Source: an uncultured Clostridia bacterium
GTDB taxonomy: Bacteria > Bacillota > Clostridia > Christensenellales > Borkfalkiaceae
Assembly (NCBI GenBank): GCA_905235815.1
Contig: CAJOMT010000002.1
Coordinates: forward strand, 1 to 40,421
Direction of reading: 5' to 3'
Length of the DNA stretch: 40,421 nt
Translations under genes and position numbers: made by a program
In this document: one piece after another, positions 8,994 through 17,017 of the stretch
Layout of the letters: each line of letters begins with the position of its first letter
Numbering within the stretch: the first letter of the stretch is position 1
Notes under the pieces: model-generated
Database searches by the model: none
What the model was told of the DNA's origin: nothing
What the model saw: the letters and a program-made list of their open reading frames with translations, nothing else

Positions 8994-11108
8994 ATGTTGG
9001 AAAATCACAGGATTTTTAAGACCGAAATCGGAGGAAGGGAAGTATCGGTCGACGTAGGAAAGTATGCGCAACAAGCGAACGGCGCTTGTTTCATCAAGTG
9101 CGGAGAGACCGTCGTAATGGTAAACGTAACGATGGCGCCGACTCCGAGAGAGGGAATGGACTTTTTCCCGCTTTCGGTAGATTATGAGGAGAAAATGTAT
9201 GCGGTCGGAAAGATTCCGGGCGGATTTAAAAAGAGAGAGGGCAGAGCGAGCGACAAGGCGATACTTGTTTCCCGGTTGATAGATAGACCTATAAGGCCGC
9301 TATTCCCGAAGGGATTATTTAACGACGTAACGGTAGTTGCCACCGCCATTTCCGTAGATCCGGATATTGCGCCCGAACCGCTTGCAATGCTCGGAAGTTC
9401 GATAGCGCTCAGCATATCGGATATTCCGTGGGCAGGCCCGACAGGATCTGTCGTCGTCGGAATAGTGGACGGAGAATACGTTATCAATCCGACGCTCGAA
9501 CAAAAAGAGAGGAGCGTATTGGCGCTCAACCTTTCTGGAACGAAAGACGCTATAATGATGGTCGAGGCAGGAGCGAAAGAAATAGACGACGAGCAGATGG
9601 TAGGCGCTATTTTGTTCGGCCACGAAGAAATTAAAAAGCAATGCGCATTCATCGAACAGATAGTTGCGGAAGTCGGCAAACCCAAACTCGAAATGGATCT
9701 CTATCACGTTCCGGAAGACCTTGACGCAGACGTAAGGGCTTATGCGAGCGAAAAACTCGACTATGCACTCGATACTTTCGACAGAGAAGAAAGACAAGCC
9801 CGTCAAGATGAAGTCGAAAAAGACGTATTGGAGCATTTTGCCGAAAAATACGAGGGAATGGCGAGGGAATTAAAGGATTCTCTCTACTATATAACCAAAG
9901 AAAAAGTAAGAGCGAAGATAACGAATACGGGAGTTCGTCCGGACGGCAGAGCGCTTACGGAGATAAGACCTATATGGTGTGAATGCGGAATTCTTCCGAG
10001 AGTTCACGGCAGTGCGGTATTTACGAGAGGTCAGACTCAAGTAATGACAACTTGTACGCTCGGCACGGTTTCGGAAGTTCAGAAACTCGAAGGTCTCGAT
10101 AACGAAGAATCCAAGAGATATATGCACCATTACAATATGCCCGGTTATGCGTCGGGCGAGGCGAAGCCGCTCAGAAGCCCGGGCAGGAGAGAGATCGGAC
10201 ACGGCGCTTTGGCTGAAAGGGCGTTGGAGCCTGTAATTCCGTCGGAACTCGAGTTCCCGTATGCGATAAGGCTCGTTTCTGAAGTTTTGTCCTCTAACGG
10301 TTCTACCTCGCAAGCGTCGGTGTGCGGTTCGACGATGGCGCTTATGGACGCAGGCGTACCGATAGCAAGACCGGTTGCCGGTATTGCAATGGGACTTATA
10401 AAGGATACCGAGAGCGGAAAGATTTCCGTACTTTCGGATATTCAAGGCTTAGAAGATTTCCTCGGCGATATGGACTTTAAGGTTGCAGGTACCGTTAAAG
10501 GTATCACGGCAATACAAATGGATATAAAGATTAAGGGTATAAGCGAGGAGATTTTAAGAAAGGCAATAAGTCAGGCGAACGAGGGCAGACATTTCATTTT
10601 GAACAAGATGCTCGAATGTATCCCCGAACCGAGAAAAGAACTTTCGAAGTATGCTCCGAAGATAATTTCGTTTGAAATTTCTACCGATAAGATTAAAGAC
10701 GTTATCGGCAGCGGCGGCAAGACCATAAACAAGATAATAGACGAAACCGGAGTCAAGATAGATATCGACGACGACGGAAAAGTATTTATAGCGACTTACG
10801 GCGAAGATATGGCTATGGCTGAAAAGGCAAAAGCGATGATAATGGCGATAGCGAGAGATCCGGAAGTCGGAGATATGTTTATTACCACCGTTGTAAGGAT
10901 AAATTCCAAACTCGGCGCATTCTGCGAGATTGCTCCCGGAAAAGACGGAATGATTCACATTTCCAAGATGAGCCCAAAGAGAATAAATACCGTAGAAGAA
11001 GTTCTCTCTATCGGAGACAAGGTCAAAGTCGAGATTATCAAGATAAGCGAAAAGGGTATAGACCTTAAACTTCTCGAAAAAATCGACGATGCAGAATTGT
11101 CTGAATAA
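8994..11108 (+). CDS. pnp: Polyribonucleotide nucleotidyltransferase (PNPase)
   Basis: PNPase is a phosphate-dependent 3'-5' exoribonuclease in mRNA turnover. At 704 residues it is full length. Two RNase PH-like domains are visible, the first from about residue 10 (CGETVVMVNVTMAP) and the second from about 310 (GVRPDGRALTEIRPI, FTRGQTQVMTTCTLGT), joined by a helical linker. A KH domain with VIGSGGKTINKI follows near residue 565, then an S1 domain starting about GDMFITTVVRI near 625. AAGGAG is 11 bases before the ATG, a somewhat long spacing. A terminator follows immediately. Confidence 0.97.
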   Translation: MLENHRIFKTEIGGREVSVDVGKYAQQANGACFIKCGETVVMVNVTMAPTPREGMDFFPLSVDYEEKMYAVGKIPGGFKKREGRASDKAILVSRLIDRPIRPLFPKGLFNDVTVVATAISVDPDIAPEPLAMLGSSIALSISDIPWAGPTGSVVVGIVDGEYVINPTLEQKERSVLALNLSGTKDAIMMVEAGAKEIDDEQMVGAILFGHEEIKKQCAFIEQIVAEVGKPKLEMDLYHVPEDLDADVRAYASEKLDYALDTFDREERQARQDEVEKDVLEHFAEKYEGMARELKDSLYYITKEKVRAKITNTGVRPDGRALTEIRPIWCECGILPRVHGSAVFTRGQTQVMTTCTLGTVSEVQKLEGLDNEESKRYMHHYNMPGYASGEAKPLRSPGRREIGHGALAERALEPVIPSELEFPYAIRLVSEVLSSNGSTSQASVCGSTMALMDAGVPIARPVAGIAMGLIKDTESGKISVLSDIQGLEDFLGDMDFKVAGTVKGITAIQMDIKIKGISEEILRKAISQANEGRHFILNKMLECIPEPRKELSKYAPKIISFEISTDKIKDVIGSGGKTINKIIDETGVKIDIDDDGKVFIATYGEDMAMAEKAKAMIMAIARDPEVGDMFITTVVRINSKLGAFCEIAPGKDGMIHISKMSPKRINTVEEVLSIGDKVKVEIIKISEKGIDLKLLEKIDDAELSE

Positions 11109-11112
11109 AGGA

Positions 11113-11139
11113 AAAAGGGACTGATTATCGGTCCCTTTT
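11113..11139 (+). terminator. Terminator after pnp
   Basis: AAAAGGGAC (11113-11121) and GTCCCTTTT (11131-11139) form a perfect nine-pair stem with a nine-base loop, then ATTTAAT. The T tract is built into the stem and is short, so some read-through into the kinase gene is possible. Confidence 0.8.
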
Positions 11140-11162
11140 ATTTAATATATTGGAGGTAAAAT

Positions 11163-11990
11163 ATGTACAAAAAGATACTAACCATACAAGATATTTCTTG
11201 CGTTGGGCAATGTTCTTTGACGGTTGCTCTGCCCATAATTTCCGCTTGCAAGATGGAAACGTGTATTTTGCCGTCCGCCGTTTTATCTACGCATACGGCA
11301 GGCTTTAAAGGTTTTACTTTTGCCGATTTAACGGATGAAATGCCAAAGATAGCGGATCATTGGAAACGTGAAAATATATCGTTTGCTGCGATTTACACCG
11401 GATATTTGGGAAGTCAAAAGCAAATCGATTATGTGAAAGACATTCGCAATAATTTACTTGAAGATGGCGGAAAGATGATAGTAGACCCCGCAATGGCGGA
11501 TAACGGAAAACTTTATCCTGCCTTCGATATGGAATTCGTAAAGTCTATGAGAACGCTTTGCGAGGGGGCGGATATAATACTTCCGAACATTACCGAGGCT
11601 TGTTTGATTGCGGACGTAGAGTATAAAGAAACCTACGATTACGAATATATAGACGGACTTTTGAAGAAATTGCACGATATCGGCGCCAAGAAGATCGTGC
11701 TTACCGGAGTCGGATACAAGCAAGGCAAAACGGGCGTTGCCGTATACGACGGCGAAAATCATTTATATTATGAGCACGACAAGATATCCAAGGGTTGTCA
11801 CGGAACGGGCGACGTATATGCGTCGGCGTTTGTCGGTGCGCTTTTAAACGGCAAAAGCGAATTCGACGCCGCCACGATTGCGGCTGATTTTACCGTCGAG
11901 TGCATTAAGAACACGATAGACGACGAAAGCCATTGGTACGGCGTCAAATTCGAAAAATGTCTTGAATATTTGATTGACAGAATAAAGTAA
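11163..11990 (+). CDS. Pyridoxal/pyridoxamine kinase (PdxK/PdxY type)
   Basis: This is a ribokinase-fold vitamin B6 salvage kinase, expected to phosphorylate pyridoxal, pyridoxine or pyridoxamine with ATP to feed pyridoxal phosphate. The 275 residues start with the family pattern TIQDISCVGQCSLTVALPI, contain LPSAVLSTHTAGF, and end with the PfkB-type nucleotide and catalytic motif GCHGTGDVYASAF near residue 217, where the GTGD aspartate is the presumed base. GGAGG lies six bases before the ATG. The closest alternative is a hydroxymethylpyrimidine kinase of the ThiD group, but the N-terminus fits PdxK/PdxY better. It converges with the next gene, 13 bases away. Confidence 0.85.
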   Translation: MYKKILTIQDISCVGQCSLTVALPIISACKMETCILPSAVLSTHTAGFKGFTFADLTDEMPKIADHWKRENISFAAIYTGYLGSQKQIDYVKDIRNNLLEDGGKMIVDPAMADNGKLYPAFDMEFVKSMRTLCEGADIILPNITEACLIADVEYKETYDYEYIDGLLKKLHDIGAKKIVLTGVGYKQGKTGVAVYDGENHLYYEHDKISKGCHGTGDVYASAFVGALLNGKSEFDAATIAADFTVECIKNTIDDESHWYGVKFEKCLEYLIDRIK

Positions 11991-12003
11991 GAATAACTTA
12001 ATT

Positions 12004-12441
12004 TTAAAGCAATGCTTTTAAGCGCTTTTCGTAACATTCTTCGAGGTCTTTAAGTTCTTGTGCGAATTTAATGACCGCTTGCGGCGCTTCTTTGTTGGCG
12101 GTAATGAGCGAGCCGAGTTCGGTAATACCGGTTACGGTACCTTTAATCATCATTTCGGCGACGTGAGAACGAGAATCGTCCTTTATCGTATCCATTTTGA
12201 CCGCAGTATACATCATTGCTTTTTTCATCGGGTTGAGGTCTTTGGTTTCGATACCTCTTTCCTTCATATAAGCGGAGATAGAGGAGATGAATTTTTCATA
12301 GCCTTCGTATTCGTCGGCGAGTTCTTTTTTCATTTCTTCGTTATCCGTTTCGGGTTCGATATCCGAAATTGCTTGCAGACCTATATGCGCATTTTTGAAT
12401 ATAGCGGTTAAAAGTTCTTTTTCTGTTGATTTTTCGTCCAT
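12004..12441 (-). CDS. Conserved helical protein of unknown function (ferritin-like bundle?)
   Basis: I do not recognise a named family with certainty. The start is set at 12441 (MDEKSTEKELL) because AGGAG lies five bases upstream; the tracked longer form adds a hydrophobic AT-rich leader from the intergenic region. The 145-residue protein is acidic, lacks a signal peptide and cysteines, and reads as four amphipathic helices, roughly 5-25, 35-57, 70-110 and 120-143, similar in pattern to short ferritin-like or DUF2383-like bundles. Methionine- and glutamate-rich stretches (MKKAMMYTAVKMD) stand out, but I see no EXXH pair that would make a di-iron site. It is a single gene divergent from rplU. 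Confidence 0.8.
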   Translation of the reverse strand: MDEKSTEKELLTAIFKNAHIGLQAISDIEPETDNEEMKKELADEYEGYEKFISSISAYMKERGIETKDLNPMKKAMMYTAVKMDTIKDDSRSHVAEMMIKGTVTGITELGSLITANKEAPQAVIKFAQELKDLEECYEKRLKALL

Positions 12442-12506
12442 AATAACTCCTGAATTCAATTTATAAAAATAGTATTGCCAAAAAATGCAAAACAATGCAA
12501 AAATAT

Positions 12507-12535
12507 TTGACAAATAAAAACGAAAGTGTTATACT
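12507..12535 (+). promoter_or_regulatory. Strong sigma-A promoter for rplU-rpmA
   Basis: A consensus TTGACA at 12507-12512 is followed after exactly 17 bases by TATACT at 12530-12535. Transcription should start around 12541-12543, leaving a leader of about 75 bases before rplU. Confidence 0.85.
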
Positions 12536-12541
12536 AATTCG

Positions 12542-12612
12542 GCAAGTACCGCTCGGGAAGGGCAAAAGTTGCCTTTTAAGGCACCCCGAATAATTATCCC
12601 GGCGAGGAGGTC
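12542..12612 (+). ncRNA. Probable ribosomal protein L21 leader
   Basis: The leader is GC-rich and structured, in contrast to the AT-rich promoter. TCGGG (12553-12557) can pair with CCCGA (12585-12589), enclosing GGCAA (12561-12565) with TTGCC (12569-12573). The same bases can instead form CGGGA (12554-12558) with TCCCG (12597-12601), next to the AGGAGG at 12605-12610. Position and size match the L21 leader known in Firmicutes, in which r-protein binding is thought to control the operon. The class assignment is inference, since I cannot run a covariance model. Confidence 0.6.
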
Positions 12613-12615
12613 TAT

Positions 12616-12924
12616 ATGTACGCAATTATGGAAAACGGCAGTAAGCAGTACAAAGTGACCGTAGGCGACGAAGTTCAACTCGAACTCATACACGCCGCAG
12701 TTGGCGAGAAGGTGGATTTTCCCGTACTTCTCATATCCGACGAAAACGGAATCAAGGTCGCAGACGACGCAAAGGCTTACAAGGTAACCGCCGAAGTGTT
12801 GGAGCACGATAAGGCTAAAAAGATTATCGTATTCAAATACAAGGCAAAGAAAAATGAAAGAAAAAAGAAAGGGCATAGACAACCTTTTACCAAAGTTAAG
12901 ATTGTCGATATCGCATTGGCTTAA
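12616..12924 (+). CDS. rplU: 50S ribosomal protein bL21
   Basis: L21 binds 23S rRNA in the large subunit. The 102 residues begin MYAIMENGSKQYKVTVGD and end with KKNERKKKGHRQPFTKVKI, both typical; the second is the basic rRNA-binding tail. GAGGAGG is six bases before the ATG. rpmA follows after 15 bases. In most Firmicutes a third gene, prp (ysxB), sits between the two; here there is room only for the rpmA ribosome binding site. Confidence 0.97.
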   Translation: MYAIMENGSKQYKVTVGDEVQLELIHAAVGEKVDFPVLLISDENGIKVADDAKAYKVTAEVLEHDKAKKIIVFKYKAKKNERKKKGHRQPFTKVKIVDIALA

Positions 12925-12939
12925 AGGAGGGCTTAAATT

Positions 12940-13212
12940 ATGTTGTTGATCAGATTATTTGCACATAAGAAAGGTGTCGGAAGCACGAGAAACGGCAGAG
13001 ACAGCAAAGCAAAAAGGCTCGGCGTTAAGCGTTCTGACGGTCAAGCGGTTTTGGCGGGAAATATTCTCGTAAGACAGAGAGGAACGAAGTTCCACCCCGG
13101 CAACAACGTGGGCATCGGCAGCGACGATACTTTATACGCTTTGACTGACGGAGTTGTCAAGTTCGAGAGACTCGGCAAGGACAAAAAACAAGTTAGCGTT
13201 TACGCAAAATAA
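12940..13212 (+). CDS. rpmA: 50S ribosomal protein bL27 with cleavable N-terminus
   Basis: L27 lies near the peptidyl transferase centre. The 90-residue protein starts [22 protein letters not shown]. In Firmicutes the bases before HKKG code for a short extension that the cysteine protease Prp removes after a LFA or FFA sequence; here the extension is eight residues ending in RLFA. The remainder ([26 protein letters not shown]) is canonical. AAAGGAGGG precedes the start by eight bases. A strong terminator follows, and obg, the usual next gene, is not here. Confidence 0.97.
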   Translation: MLLIRLFAHKKGVGSTRNGRDSKAKRLGVKRSDGQAVLAGNILVRQRGTKFHPGNNVGIGSDDTLYALTDGVVKFERLGKDKKQVSVYAK

Positions 13213-13217
13213 TTTAT

Positions 13218-13255
13218 AAGCGGAAACCCATTCGGTGTGTTTCCGCTTGATTTTT
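13218..13255 (+). terminator. Terminator after rpmA
   Basis: AAGCGGAAAC (13218-13227) pairs perfectly with GTTTCCGCTT (13239-13248) around an 11-base loop, followed by GATTTTT. The tracked upstream start (GTG at 13237) of the next ORF lies inside this hairpin, which argues against that start. Confidence 0.88.
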
Positions 13256-13260
13256 ACTCT

Positions 13261-14079
13261 ATGAAAAAATTGATATACGACAGCGAATTTTTTGATATAA
13301 AAGACACTTTGGAGTGCGGTCAGATATTCAGATTTAAGCCTTTTAAGGACGGGTATTTGATTTTTTCGCTCGGCAATGCGTGTTATGCTTATAAAAGCGG
13401 CGACAAAACCGTGGTCGAAACTGACGACGAGGAGTATTTTTATAAATTTTTCGACCTCGGCGAAGACTATTCTCGAATTTTCGGGTATGCAATGCAGTGC
13501 GATTTCGACGTTGTAAAGAAATCCGCTTCCGCCGGCAAGGGGATAAGAATACTCAGACAAGATCCCGAAGAAATGCTCTATTCGTTTATAATTTCCCAAA
13601 ATAACAATATTCCGAGAATTAAAGGAATAATCGAGAAAACTTGTTCGGCTCTCGGCGACAGGAAAGAATTTATGGGCGAAGAGTATTACGCATTTCCGAG
13701 CAGTGAAAAATTAGCGGAAAAGGACGAGAAATTTTATTCGGAATTAGGGTACGGCTATCGTGCGGGATATATGACGGCGGTTTCGAAAGCGATGACGGAG
13801 GGGTTTAAAATAGACGATTCGCTTCCTACCGCAATGCTCAAAGCGAAACTTTTGACGCTCAAAGGCGTGGGGCCGAAAGTTGCCGATTGTATATCGCTTT
13901 TCGGGTATCACCGAACTGACAGTTTTCCCGTGGACACGTGGATAGAAAAACTTTACGTCGAGGACTTCGGCGGAACGGAGAAAGACAGAAAAAAGATAAC
14001 GGAATATTTTCAGAATCTTTTCGGGGAATATTCGGGTTACGTACAGCAATACGTGTTTTTCTACAAGCGAGGCAATTAA
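13261..14079 (+). CDS. 8-oxoguanine DNA glycosylase of the OGG1 family
   Basis: This is a base-excision repair enzyme of the HhH-GPD superfamily, expected to remove 8-oxoguanine and nick the abasic site. The 272-residue protein has the OGG1 N-terminal motif ECGQIFRF, the substrate-pocket segment SQNNNIPRI, and the helix-hairpin-helix LKGVGPKVADCI followed by FPVDTWI. The lysine of GPKVAD and the aspartate of PVDTW align with the catalytic Lys and Asp of OGG1. I use the ATG at 13261, five bases after the T run of the previous terminator; no ribosome binding site is visible. An AlkA-type 3-methyladenine glycosylase is less likely because of the conserved lysine. Confidence 0.9.
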   Translation: MKKLIYDSEFFDIKDTLECGQIFRFKPFKDGYLIFSLGNACYAYKSGDKTVVETDDEEYFYKFFDLGEDYSRIFGYAMQCDFDVVKKSASAGKGIRILRQDPEEMLYSFIISQNNNIPRIKGIIEKTCSALGDRKEFMGEEYYAFPSSEKLAEKDEKFYSELGYGYRAGYMTAVSKAMTEGFKIDDSLPTAMLKAKLLTLKGVGPKVADCISLFGYHRTDSFPVDTWIEKLYVEDFGGTEKDRKKITEYFQNLFGEYSGYVQQYVFFYKRGN

Positions 14080-14176
14080 AAGCGGGCGGAATTTTCCGAA
14101 AGGGAGATTTCGCCCTTAAAATTACATTTTTATAGCAAATTTTAACAAAAAAAAGGGTTTTGCAAAAATTTTGTAG

Positions 14177-14182
14177 TATAAT
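14177..14182 (+). promoter_or_regulatory. TATAAT box immediately before the dGTPase gene
   Basis: A perfect TATAAT ends only ten bases before the ATG at 14193. TTGCAA at 14160-14165 is too close (11 bases) to be its -35 element, so the -35 is weak or absent. If used, the transcript would begin about four bases before the start codon. The preceding spacer (14080-14176) also holds a hairpin, GGGCGGAA (14084-14091) with TTTCGCCC (14108-14115), lacking a T tract. Confidence 0.5.
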
Positions 14183-14192
14183 ATATATAGAT

Positions 14193-15191
14193 ATGAAAGA
14201 AACGACTTTTTTAAAGGAAAATGAATTTTTTTCGCCGTTTGCCACGAAATCTGCCGAAACCAAGGGCAGACTAAAAGAGGAAGAACCTTGTGATATGCGC
14301 ACGGAATTTCAGCGCGACAGGGATAGGATAATTTATTCCAAGTCGTTCAGGCGCTTAAAGAATAAGACGCAAGTTTTCTTTTCTCCGGACGGCGACCACT
14401 ATATGACGAGGCTGACGCATACGTTGGACGTGGCGCAGATAGCGCGTTCCATATCGCGTTGCCTTGATTTAAACGAGGATCTGTGCGAGGCGATAGCGCT
14501 CGGTCACGATTTAGGACATACTCCGTTCGGGCATGCGGGCGAAAGGATATTGAATAAACTTAATCCGAACGGCTTTGAACACAATCGTCAATCTTTAAGA
14601 GTCGTAGACGTTTTGGAAGACGACGGCAAGGGGTTGAACTTAACTTTCGAGGTGCGAGACGGAATTTTAGAGCATAAAAAGAGCGGTCACCCATCTACTT
14701 TGGAGGGGAAGGTCGTATCGCTTTCGGATAGGATAGCTTACGTAAATCACGATATAGACGACGCACTGCGCGCAGGGATTTTGACGATTGAAGATTTCCC
14801 CAAGGCAGATATGGAAATTTTGGGCAAGAACACGAGCGAGCGCATAAACACGATGATAAAGTCCATATATAATTTTTCGGCAGGTAAAGACGTTGTCGAT
14901 ATGGAACAAGACGTTAAAACTGCGACTGAAAACTTAAGAGATTTTATGTTTAAGTACGTGTATTTGACGCCGTTTGCGAGGTCGGAAGAAGAAAGGGCGA
15001 GCGAAATGATCAGCGCTCTATACGGATATTTTAAGAAAAATCCGGACAAGCTGCCGCAGTTTTATAAAGATTTAATGAGTAGTTGCGATATAGACACCGT
15101 CGTTTCGGACTACATATCGGGTATGACGGACAGATACGCCGTATATATTTTCGAACAGATATTTGTACCAAAGAATTTTTTTGTAAGATAG
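14193..15191 (+). CDS. dGTPase-like HD-domain triphosphohydrolase
   Basis: The protein belongs to the deoxyguanosinetriphosphate triphosphohydrolase-like HD family, which splits dNTPs to the nucleoside and triphosphate. Conserved segments are RTEFQRDRDRIIYSKSFRRLKNKTQVF, the metal site RLTHTLDVAQIARSI and GHDLGHTPFGHAGE (H...HD), and later SLSDRIAYVNHDIDDA carrying the last metal aspartate. The ATG at 14193 gives 333 residues and an N-terminus that matches clostridial relatives; the tracked TTG at 14160 lies upstream of the -10 box. No ribosome binding site is visible. dnaG follows after one base, a linkage often seen in Clostridia. Confidence 0.9.
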   Translation: MKETTFLKENEFFSPFATKSAETKGRLKEEEPCDMRTEFQRDRDRIIYSKSFRRLKNKTQVFFSPDGDHYMTRLTHTLDVAQIARSISRCLDLNEDLCEAIALGHDLGHTPFGHAGERILNKLNPNGFEHNRQSLRVVDVLEDDGKGLNLTFEVRDGILEHKKSGHPSTLEGKVVSLSDRIAYVNHDIDDALRAGILTIEDFPKADMEILGKNTSERINTMIKSIYNFSAGKDVVDMEQDVKTATENLRDFMFKYVYLTPFARSEEERASEMISALYGYFKKNPDKLPQFYKDLMSSCDIDTVVSDYISGMTDRYAVYIFEQIFVPKNFFVR

Positions 15192-15192
15192 A

Positions 15193-16974
15193 ATGTTAAG
15201 CGACGCATTTATCGAGGAGATAAAACAAAAGAATAATATCGTAGACGTAGTCGGTAAATACTGCACCTTAAAAAAGCGAGGAAGCAGTCATTGGGCGTGC
15301 TGTCCATTGCCGAACCATTCGGAGCGTACTCCGTCGTTTTCGGTAAACGAACCCGGTCAATTCTATAAATGTTTCGGGTGCGGCAGAGGCGGAAACGTAA
15401 TAACTTTTATAATGACGATGGAAAATCTCGACTTTGTCGGGGCGGTGAAACTGCTTGCCGAGCAGTCGGGAATAGCGATGCCGGACGACGATAGGGGAAG
15501 CGAGCAGATAAAAAAAGACCGAAGCGATAGGGATAGATTATTGTCCTTGATGAAATCGACTGCGCTGTTTTATGCACATAATCTTATGGCAGACGGAGCG
15601 GACAAGCATAGAGAATATTTGCTTGAAAGAGGTTTTGATACGGCTACGGTTGCGACGTTCGGGATAGGTGCGTCTTTGGATTTTGACGGGCTTCCAAAGC
15701 ATTTAAGGGAACAAGGCTATACCGACGAGGAGATGATAAAGTGCGGCGTATGCGCTAATTACGAAAGGGGCGGCAGAAAAAATATAGGCGACGCTCTCTA
15801 CGGCAGACTTATTATTCCCATAATAAACAATATGGGTAACGTCATAGCGTTCGGTGGCAGACTTCTCGAAAAAAAGCCGAATTTTGCCAAGTATAAAAAT
15901 ACGCAAGAAACGGTATTGTTTATAAAGAACAGAACATTATATAATTTAAATAATTTAAAAAAAGAAAAGGCGAAAGGTAATTTATCGTCCGTAATAATGG
16001 TAGAAGGCTATATGGACGCAATTTCGCTGTATAGAAGCGGTTTCAAAAACGTGGTCGCCTCAATGGGTACGTCGCTAACAGTCGAGCAGGCTCGTATGTT
16101 AAAGAGGTATACCGATACGGTACTGATAAGTTATGACGGCGACGGCGCAGGGCAGAAGGCTACGATAAGAGGACTTGAAATATTAAAGGCAGAGGGGCTG
16201 GAAGTAAAGGTAGTAAATCTTCCTGACGGGCTGGACCCCGACGACGTTATAAATAAGTACGGGGCGGAAAAATACGGCGAACTATTGGAAGAAAGTATTC
16301 CTCTCGTCGATTTTAAACTCTTTAACCTGTCTGAATCTTACGATCTTAAAGACGTATCTCAACGCCGAAAATATATATCGGAAGCGATAAAGATAATATC
16401 GGCGAGCGACTCGGAGAGCGAGCGAGAAGATTTACTAAAAAAACTCAGTCGAGAGACGAGTACTACATACGAGTCTTTAAAGCGCGATATGGACAAGCAG
16501 ATAACAGGCGAGACGGCGCCGACTGTCATAGACAGCTTAGTTGGCGGCGAAAGGGCGGGCGGAACGGTAAACGCCGAGAGGTTTATACTTTGCGCAATGT
16601 TATTTTCAAAGCGGTATGCGGAAAATTTCGACGTGTTTTCGATAAATTATTCTTCGCCGACAAGGGAGAAGATAGCGGATATAATATCGAGTTACAGAGA
16701 ACAGAGCAAGGAAATTTTTCCGGCGACCGTAGCGGCTTTAATGGCAGAGGACGAACTTGCCGAGTATGAAGCGGTGCTGTCATCGGGAGATAACGTGTTC
16801 GGAAGCAGCGCCGAAACCAAGTTTTTTGAAGATTGTAAAACTTTGCTCGAAAAGGAAAAATTAAAAGAGGACTTAAAAGCGCTCAATTCGCTTTTCAAAG
16901 ATGAAACTGATACCGAAAAGCGCAAGGATATAGCAAAACTGATTGCGGAACTCACCGCTAAATTGAGAAAATAG
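15193..16974 (+). CDS. dnaG: DNA primase DnaG
   Basis: DnaG lays down RNA primers at the replication fork. The 593 residues show an N-terminal zinc-binding domain, an RNA-polymerase-like domain including [10 protein letters not shown], a TOPRIM core ([10 protein letters not shown] near residue 275 and [11 protein letters not shown] near 315) and a C-terminal helicase-binding region. The zinc site reads CCPLPNH with KCFGCG: four residues separate Cys37 from His42, where the usual DnaG pattern CPFH has two. The ATG at 15193 is one base after the preceding stop and has no ribosome binding site, suggesting coupling. dnaG-rpoD is the classic macromolecular synthesis pairing. Confidence 0.97.
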   Translation: MLSDAFIEEIKQKNNIVDVVGKYCTLKKRGSSHWACCPLPNHSERTPSFSVNEPGQFYKCFGCGRGGNVITFIMTMENLDFVGAVKLLAEQSGIAMPDDDRGSEQIKKDRSDRDRLLSLMKSTALFYAHNLMADGADKHREYLLERGFDTATVATFGIGASLDFDGLPKHLREQGYTDEEMIKCGVCANYERGGRKNIGDALYGRLIIPIINNMGNVIAFGGRLLEKKPNFAKYKNTQETVLFIKNRTLYNLNNLKKEKAKGNLSSVIMVEGYMDAISLYRSGFKNVVASMGTSLTVEQARMLKRYTDTVLISYDGDGAGQKATIRGLEILKAEGLEVKVVNLPDGLDPDDVINKYGAEKYGELLEESIPLVDFKLFNLSESYDLKDVSQRRKYISEAIKIISASDSESEREDLLKKLSRETSTTYESLKRDMDKQITGETAPTVIDSLVGGERAGGTVNAERFILCAMLFSKRYAENFDVFSINYSSPTREKIADIISSYREQSKEIFPATVAALMAEDELAEYEAVLSSGDNVFGSSAETKFFEDCKTLLEKEKLKEDLKALNSLFKDETDTEKRKDIAKLIAELTAKLRK

Positions 16975-17017
16975 AACAGCCAAAGCATTATTTGTTTCGG
17001 CTAACGGAGGAAGAACA

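Noticed and set aside
9182-9836. Two long minus-strand ORFs inside pnp
   Set aside because: They mirror conserved PNPase codons and show no domain or start signal.
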